Source: Agromyces rhizosphaerae (GTDB lineage Bacteria; Actinomycetota; Actinomycetes; Actinomycetales; Microbacteriaceae). Taken from it: a stretch of DNA of 64,000 bases. Below are positions 58,331 through 64,000 of the stretch, in pieces. A program made the translations under genes and the position numbers. The DNA lies in assembly GCF_027925245.1 (NCBI RefSeq), contig NZ_BSDP01000001.1, positions 496,001-560,000 of the forward strand. The letters are read 5' to 3'. Each line of letters opens with the position of its first letter. The first letter of the stretch is position 1. The notes under the pieces were generated by a model. It saw only the letters and a list, made by a program, of their open reading frames with translations, was not told where the DNA came from and ran no database searches.

Positions 58331-59184
58331 GACGCCCCGGCCGCCACCGCGCGGCGGGCCAGCCGGTCGAAGACGAGATAGAACGCCAGGTACGCGACGA
58401 ACGAGAACGCGAAGCCGCCCGTGACGATCCACGCGGCCGGGCGGTCCCAGAGCAGGTCGGCGCTCGCGAGCGCGATGGCCAGCAGGATCGCCCCGAGGCT
58501 CACGAGCTGCGCCTGGAACACCCACCGGTACGCCGACCAGCGGGCGTCGCGGATCATCCAGACGTTGACCATGCCGGGCAGCGTGAGCACGGCGCCCACG
58601 ATTCGCGCGGTGAGCGGCGTGAGTTGCCACGCCCACGTGTCGACCAGCAGCTCGGGCACGACGAAGAGCACCGCCCCGGTCACGGTCGCCGCGAGCCCGA
58701 CGACGACCAGCAGCATCCGCCACCCCTGCGGGATCGCGACGTCGCGCTCCTCGGGGCTCCCCGGGTCCTGCCCGCGCTGCAGCAGGATCGCCGCGAGCAC
58801 CAGGAACGGCGTCGTGACGTACAGCACGACCCAGGTGATGAACGAGATGTGCCCGAAGTGGAACTTGTCCCAGTGCAGGAAGGTCGCGAGCCCGGCGAGC
58901 GTCGCGAACACGAGCACGGCGGGGAACCCGTGGCGCACCCGGTGCCAGCGACCCACGCGCAGCACGAGGATGAAGAACCAGATGCCGCCGATGTAGGCCG
59001 AGGCGAGGAACATCGCGCTCGGGGCGGGCACGATCGTCCACGAGAAGGTCACGTCGGTCGAGCCCGGCAGCACGTAGAGCAGCACCGACGCCACGACCAG
59101 GAACGGCACGATCACGAGTCCGAGCAGGCGCGTGTAGGGCAGCACGCTGTCCGCGGCGGCATGCTCGGTCCTCGATGTCGTCAC
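58327..59184 (-). CDS. Polytopic membrane protein, function unknown
   Basis: This 285-residue protein has about eight hydrophobic segments, with conserved-looking [12 protein letters not shown] and [11 protein letters not shown] in loops. No known transporter motif is visible. GTG 59184 overlaps the end of the broken DUF4062 gene; its stop overlaps the PHP gene. The three form one transcriptional run. Confidence 0.7.
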   Translation of the reverse strand: MTTSRTEHAAADSVLPYTRLLGLVIVPFLVVASVLLYVLPGSTDVTFSWTIVPAPSAMFLASAYIGGIWFFILVLRVGRWHRVRHGFPAVLVFATLAGLATFLHWDKFHFGHISFITWVVLYVTTPFLVLAAILLQRGQDPGSPEERDVAIPQGWRMLLVVVGLAATVTGAVLFVVPELLVDTWAWQLTPLTARIVGAVLTLPGMVNVWMIRDARWSAYRWVFQAQLVSLGAILLAIALASADLLWDRPAAWIVTGGFAFSFVAYLAFYLVFDRLARRAVAAGAS

Positions 59185-61833
59185 GGTGCGGCCTCCTCGG
59201 CTGGGGGCGGTGCGGATGCGGCGGGCACGGCCGCTCCCGCGAGGCCCGGCGCTCCGCCGGCGAGCGCCTCGGCGACGGCCTGGTCGACGGGCAGCGCGCG
59301 CCCCGCGAGCCGCGCCTGCTCCAGCAGCTCGGCCGCGGGGCTCGACCGGATGCCGTCGATGATGCGGCTGTGGAAGCTGAACGAGGGCTGGTTGTAGAGC
59401 CCGGTGCGCTCGCGCAGCACCTCGGCCGCGCCGAGCAGCCGGCCCGCGCGCTCGACGTCGCCCGACATCGCCACGACCGAGAGCACCCCCTCGAGTCCGT
59501 AGGCGACGCCCTCGTCGTGGTGCATCTCGGCCGACAGGGCGAGGCTCTGCGCGAACCGTTCGCCGGCCCCGGCCGGATCGCCCACGAGCAGGTCCGCCCA
59601 GCCCAGGTGGTGCAGCGCGATCGTCTCGCCCAGCCGGTCGTCCTGGTGGCGGGCGACCATGAGGCTCTCGTCGAACCGCGAGAGCGCGTCCTGCACGCGC
59701 TCCTGCAGCAGGGCGACGCGGCCGAGGCTCACGAGCGCCATGGCGACGCCCCACTGGTCGTCCACCTCGCGGAAGCGCTCGAGGCTGGTGGTGAGCGCGG
59801 CCTCCGCGCGCACGGGATCGGGCTGAGGGGCGCTCAGCAGCGCGAGCGCGAGCGAGACGAGCGCGAGCGCCTCGCCGCTGGCCTCGTCCACCTGGTGGAA
59901 GAGCCGCGCGCTCTCGTCGAGCCCCGCGGCGATGTCGCCCGGGTCGCGCTGCCAGAACCCGATCGCGCACGCGAAGTAGAGGATGATCGCGCGGGTACGC
60001 GGGTCGAGGTCCTCCGCGCGGGCGAGCACCTCGTCCATCCACCCGCGCACCTCGCCGAGGTGGCCGCCGACCCACCAGTACACGTAGAGGTCCCACGTGA
60101 GCTCGGCGATGTCGCTCCAGCGGCCGCGCTCGATCAGGAACCGCACGGCGGCGCTGATGTTGTCGGCCTCGTCGGTCAGGCGCAGCATCCAGGCGAGCTG
60201 GTCCTCGCCCTCGAGCTCGAGCTCGGCCTGGTCGGCCACGCGCAGGTACCACTCGGCGTGCCGCTCGCGCGCCCGCAGGCCCGCCTCGCCCGGCTCGGCG
60301 TCCAGCAGCTCCAGCGCGTACTCGCGCACGACGACGAGCATCGCGAACGCGGCGTGGTCGGCGCGCTCGCGCTGCTGCACGAGGCTGCCGTCGACGAGCG
60401 CGGCGAGGTCGTCGAGCGGGCTGACACCGGGCACGTCCTCGGCGATCCACTCGGCGGCGTCGAGCGAGAACGGCCCCGCGAACACGCCGAGCCGCGCGAG
60501 CAGCGCGCGCTGCGGGTCGGTGAGCAGCTGGGTGCTCCAGTCGATCGTCGAGCGCATGGTGCGCTGCCGCTCGGGCAGGTCGCGCGCACCGCTCGAGAGC
60601 ACCGCGAGGCTCCGGTCGAGGCGGTCGAGCAGGTCGGCGGGCGCGAGCAGGCGGGCGCGGGCGGCGGCGAGCTCGATCGCGAGCGGCACGCCGTCGAGCG
60701 CGATGCAGATCGCCGCGACCGCGCCGACGTTCTGCTCCGTGAGTTCGAAGTCGGGCTTCGAGGCGCGGGCGCGCTCCACGAAGAGCGCGACCGCGCGGGC
60801 TCGCCGCCGCCGCCGCGGGGCTCGCATCGGCGGCCGGCACTGCCAGCGGTCCCACCTCGACCCCGTGCTCGCCGGCGATGCGGAGGAGGATGCGGCTGGT
60901 CGCGAGCACCGTGGTGGCGGGCGCCGCCCCGAGCAGGCGCGCGAGCACCTCGGCGGCGCCGTCGACCACCTGCTCCAGGTTGTCCAGCACGAGCAGCAGG
61001 CGACGGTCGCCCAGTGCGACGCGCACCTGCTCGCCGATCGTGCCGTCGCCCGCGTCGCGCACGCGCAGCGCCGTGGCGAGCGCGGACTCGACGCCCGCGG
61101 CATCCGTCGCCGCCGCCAGGTCGACGAAGACGACGCCGTCGGCCGCCACGGGCCCGGGCTCGCGCGCCGCGTCGATCGACAGGCGGGTCTTGCCGATGCC
61201 GCCCGGCCCGGTGAGCGTCACCAGGCGCACGTCGTCGCGGGAGAGCAGCTCCCCGATCCGCGCCAGCTCCTCGTCGCGGCCGATGATCGGCGTGCGCGCC
61301 GTCGGCAGCGGGGCCACCCGCGGCTCGACGTCTGCCGCGACCTCGGCCGCGGCCGCGTGCACGAACCGTTCGGCGAGCAGGGTCGCGAGGTCGGTGCGCA
61401 CGAGCTCGCCGAGCTCGTCGGCGTCCTCGAAGTAGACGTAGGAGGTGCGGTCGTCCTCCTTCATGTGCGCGAGCATCTCGGCGAGGCGCGGCTCGCGGGC
61501 GCTGCTGCGGCGCACGTACATGAGCTTCGGCAGCTCGGCCGGCGCGAGCCGGTACTCGTCCTCGAGCCCGGAGATCTCCTCGCCGGGGGCGACCCAGCCG
61601 TACTGGTCGCCGTAGAGCCCGACGAAGATGTCGCTCTGCCGCAGGTATGCCCGGTACAGGTCGCGGGGCGGATGCGGCCGGGCGCCGAGCTCGAACATCA
61701 CGGGCGCCAGGTGCAGCTGCTCGATGGCCCGGCGGGCAGCGCGACGCTCGGCCGCGAGCTCCTTCAGGGTGGAGCTCACGAACACGCGCAGGCGCTGGTC
61801 GGGAGTACGAATCCCGTCTGGTGCCGGGTTCAT
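59181..61833 (-). pseudogene. DUF4062-NTPase-TPR (STAND-like) protein, frameshifted
   Basis: The first frame (from ATG 61833) gives DUF4062 at about 15-95 ([24 protein letters not shown]) and an NB-ARC-like NTPase with Walker A G-P-G-G-I-G-K-T (about 208-215) and Walker [10 protein letters not shown]. It reads V-P-A-A-D-A-S-P at about residue 340. The second frame resumes at [16 protein letters not shown], then winged-helix and TPR-like repeats to the end at 59181. One extra base near 60791-60800 accounts for it; 2653 nt is 884 codons plus one base. It could be a real mutation, programmed frameshift or sequencing error. The domain order is that of STAND regulators, here without an output HTH. 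Confidence 0.7.
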
Positions 61834-61928
61834 GCAACCGAGTCTGTCGGGGCTCGCGGCGGCCTGTCCAGTTCGGAGACGAGCCAATCTCAGGGAATCG
61901 GCCCTGTCGGGACGCCGATCGGCAGCGC

Positions 61929-61934
61929 TACACT
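61929..61934 (+). promoter_or_regulatory. -10 box giving a leaderless mRNA
   Basis: TACACT ends 7 bp before the ATG at 61942, so transcription should start at or next to the first codon. No Shine-Dalgarno sequence is present. The -35 region is weak (TGTCGG at 61905-61910). Confidence 0.5.
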
Positions 61935-61941
61935 CCCCCGC

Positions 61942-63657
61942 ATGACGACCCCGGGCGCCACGCCCGTTCCCGTCCTGCTCGTCGCGGCCGCCCCCGCGAC
62001 GCGCGACGTCGTGTGCGATGAACTCGCCAGGCGCTACTCAGCCGACTACCGGGTCGAGCCGGTCGCGCCCGACGAGGCCACCGCCCGCATCGCCGACCTC
62101 CGGAACGCGGGCGACGACCTCGCCCTCGTGCTCGCCGACGATCCGCAGCACGCCGAGGACGGCGGCACGGTCTTCACGGCGGCGAAGGAGGCGTTCCCCG
62201 ACGTGCGCAGGGGCCTGCTCATCCCCTGGGGGAGCTGGGCCGACCCCGCGATGGCGGCGCAGGTGCGGCAGCTTCTCGCCGGGGTGCAGATCGACACCTA
62301 CGTGGTCGTGCCCCGCCACAGTCCCGACGAGCGGTTCCACCGGACCATCGCCGAGTTCCTCGAGGAGTTCGCGCGGGGCGCCGACGCGCGCCACCCCGGG
62401 TTCACCGTGATCGGCGACGACGCGCAGCCCCGCACGCACGTGCTGTCGAACCTGCTGCTGCGCGGCGGCGTGCACCACGACCGGCTGGCCCCCGATGCCC
62501 CCGATGCCGCGAAGCTGCTCGACGACTCCGGCGTGGCGTACTCGGGCGTGCCGCTCGTGCGCACCGCCGAGGGCCGGGTGCTCGTCGACCCGAGCGACAC
62601 CGAACTCGCGTCCGCGCACGGCCTCGAGACGACGCTGCCCGACGAGGTCGTCGACCTCGCGATCGTCGGCGCCGGCCCCGCCGGGCTCGCTGCGGCGGTG
62701 TACGCGGCCTCCGAGGGTCTCACCACGCTCGTGCTCGAGAGCGAGTCGGTCGGCGGCCAGGCCGCGTCGAGCTCGCTCATCCGCAACTACCTCGGGTTCC
62801 CGCGCGGCGTCGCGGGCTCCGACCTCGCCCAGCGCGCCTACCAGCAGGCGTGGATGTTCGGTGCCCGGTTCGCCCACGCCCGCCCGGTGACCGGGCTCGA
62901 CACCGGCGACCCCGCGCGGTTCCGCCTGACGGTCGACGCGGGCCCCGCCGCCCGGCCCGGGGAGGTGCTCGCGCGCTCGGTGATCCTGGCGACCGGCGTC
63001 TCGTACCGGCGCCTCGCCGTGCCGTCGCTGAAGCCGTTCATCGGCGCGACCGTGTTCTACGGCGTCTCCGCCGCCGAGGCCCGCGCCCAGACGGGCCGCG
63101 ACGTGCTGATCGTCGGCGGCGGCAACTCGGCCGGCCAGGCCGCCCTGCACGTCGCCCGCTACGCCCGATCGGTCACCCTCGTCGTGCGCGGGGTGTCGCT
63201 CGCCGACAGCATGTCGCAGTACCTCATCGAGCAGCTCGAGGCGGTCGGCGTGGTGATCCGCACCGAGTCGCGCATCGCCATGGCCCACCCCGACGACGAG
63301 GGGCGGCTCGCGGCGATCGACCTCGAGCACACGGCCACCGGTGCGCGCACGACCGTTCCGGCGGGCGCCGTGTTCGTCACGATCGGCGCACGGCCGCGCA
63401 CCGACTGGGTCGGCGACGCGGTGCTGCGCGACCGCTGGGGATCGATCATCACGGGGCCCGACGTGGTCGCCGAGGGCGGCCGGCGCGTCTGGCCGCACGA
63501 ACGCCCGCCCGCACCGAACGAGGCCTCGGTGCCCGGCGTCTTCGCCGTCGGCGACGTGCGCCGCGGGTCGATCAAGCGCGTCGCCTCGGCCGTCGGCGAG
63601 GGGTCGGTGACGGTGTCGTCGGTGCACCGGCACCTGGGCGAGTTCGACGCGCCCTGA
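61942..63657 (+). CDS. Receiver-like domain fused to a thioredoxin-reductase-like flavoprotein
   Basis: This 571-residue protein has a receiver-like N-terminal half (about 10-130, with V-L-A-D-D and the late strand Y-V-V-V-P). From G243 a thioredoxin-reductase-like module shows [11 protein letters not shown] for [16 protein letters not shown] for NAD(P)H and [13 protein letters not shown] near the end. The C-x-x-C disulfide expected before the second Rossmann motif is missing ([11 protein letters not shown]), so it cannot reduce thioredoxin in the usual way. It may be a redox-sensing oxidoreductase. Confidence 0.85.
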   Translation: MTTPGATPVPVLLVAAAPATRDVVCDELARRYSADYRVEPVAPDEATARIADLRNAGDDLALVLADDPQHAEDGGTVFTAAKEAFPDVRRGLLIPWGSWADPAMAAQVRQLLAGVQIDTYVVVPRHSPDERFHRTIAEFLEEFARGADARHPGFTVIGDDAQPRTHVLSNLLLRGGVHHDRLAPDAPDAAKLLDDSGVAYSGVPLVRTAEGRVLVDPSDTELASAHGLETTLPDEVVDLAIVGAGPAGLAAAVYAASEGLTTLVLESESVGGQAASSSLIRNYLGFPRGVAGSDLAQRAYQQAWMFGARFAHARPVTGLDTGDPARFRLTVDAGPAARPGEVLARSVILATGVSYRRLAVPSLKPFIGATVFYGVSAAEARAQTGRDVLIVGGGNSAGQAALHVARYARSVTLVVRGVSLADSMSQYLIEQLEAVGVVIRTESRIAMAHPDDEGRLAAIDLEHTATGARTTVPAGAVFVTIGARPRTDWVGDAVLRDRWGSIITGPDVVAEGGRRVWPHERPPAPNEASVPGVFAVGDVRRGSIKRVASAVGEGSVTVSSVHRHLGEFDAP

Positions 63658-63726
63658 GCGTGCCGCCCGGGTCGGGGCGAACGGATGCCGCGGGCCGGCC
63701 CGCACCGCCGCGCGCGATCGACCGCG

Positions 63727-64000
63727 TCAGCGCGACTGCACGCGATGCAGCTCGGCGTACCTGCCGCCCCGCGCGAGCAGCTCGTCGTGCGCACCGACCT
63801 CCACGATGCGCCCGCGCTCGAGCACGACGATCCGGTCGGCCGACCGGATCGTCGACAGCCGGTGCGCCACGACCAGGGTCGTGCGCCCGGTCATGAGCCG
63901 CCCGAGCGCGACCTGGATCTTCGCCTCCGACTCCGGGTCGAGCGCGCTCGTCGCCTCGTCGAGCAGCAGCACGCGCGGGTCGCGCACGAGCGCACGGGCG
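63727..64000 (-). CDS. ABC transporter ATP-binding domain, C-terminal fragment
   Basis: About 90 residues are visible before the window ends: [21 protein letters not shown] (Walker B and D-loop), then [11 protein letters not shown] (switch His), ending [10 protein letters not shown]. This is the C-terminus of an MdlB/MsbA-type exporter half-transporter; the membrane domain lies outside the window. Confidence 0.92.
   Translation of the reverse strand, partial: ARALVRDPRVLLLDEATSALDPESEAKIQVALGRLMTGRTTLVVAHRLSTIRSADRIVVLERGRIVEVGAHDELLARGGRYAELHRVQSR

Noticed and set aside
1..64000. CRISPR arrays, insertion sequences, prophage genes, rRNA
   Set aside because: No regularly spaced repeats, transposase, integrase, phage structural genes or rRNA sequence were seen.

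Overview
The window is 64 kb of very GC-rich DNA, with strong G/C bias at third codon positions, GTG starts and ATGA/GTGA start-stop overlaps throughout. Gene content (LacI-family regulators, ABC sugar importers without a local ATPase, SufU, a fused receiver/thioredoxin-reductase flavoprotein, an SCO7613-like membrane protein) points to a free-living actinobacterium. The style best fits Microbacteriaceae, for example an Agromyces-like soil organism; that placement is inference from style, not from a marker gene. I see no insertion sequence, prophage, rRNA or CRISPR array.

Region 1-9.6 kb is housekeeping and mixed: the 5' end of phosphate acetyltransferase (pta), the signal recognition particle RNA, an SDR-like reductase, tRNA-Ser(GGA), a decayed gene fragment, a DUF4240 protein, and a small stress island. 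The island holds an HTH-MNT nucleotidyltransferase with a HEPN partner, which looks like a toxin-antitoxin pair, divergent from an APH-like kinase. It is followed by an operon of DUF2975, an HTH regulator and a 1250-residue membrane protein.

Region 9.8-22 kb is a plant-polysaccharide utilisation cluster: a LacI regulator, an alpha/beta hydrolase, a GH43-like beta-propeller protein, an ABC importer (binding protein and two permeases), a DUF624 protein, and GH42 beta-galactosidase, GH51 arabinofuranosidase and GH27 alpha-galactosidase. Arabinogalactan or arabino-galacto-oligosaccharide side chains are the likely substrates.

Region 22-32.9 kb is mostly housekeeping: a GNAT enzyme, an APH(6)-like kinase, a thioredoxin/DUF2892 pair behind a CsoR-type palindrome, a DoxX protein, a five-gene operon (sufS, sufU, alditol-oxidase-like, COG3375 acetyltransferase, N-acylamino-acid racemase/MenC-like), a PAP2 phosphatase and a Bcr/CflA exporter.

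Region 32.9-44.7 kb holds two sugar-acid or sugar-oxidation units. One is a minus-strand operon of PmoA/DUF6807, cupin, Gfo/Idh/MocA, ThuA and glycerate kinase. The other is a plus-strand operon (SDR epimerase/uronate dehydrogenase-like, KdgD, enolase-superfamily enzyme, ketoglutarate-semialdehyde dehydrogenase-like) that reads as an oxidative hexuronate pathway, driven from a LacI-controlled promoter.

Region 44.7-56.6 kb continues with an MFS transporter, a Gfo/Idh oxidoreductase divergent from a LacI regulator, a GH78 rhamnosidase with an MFS transporter, and an operon of Gfo/Idh oxidoreductase, DUF993 aldolase-like protein and TIM-barrel isomerase. Together with the arabinan/galactan enzymes, the whole stretch looks like a pectin (rhamnogalacturonan) side-chain and uronate catabolic superlocus. 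At least nine LacI-type palindromes in two sequence classes connect these units.

Region 56.6-64 kb has a lipoprotein, a PHP phosphoesterase, a membrane protein, a DUF4062-NTPase-TPR protein broken by an apparent one-base frameshift, the receiver/flavoprotein fusion with a leaderless-looking promoter, and the 3' end of an ABC exporter. A near-perfect palindromic repeat occurs at 37.8, 37.9 and 56.6 kb.
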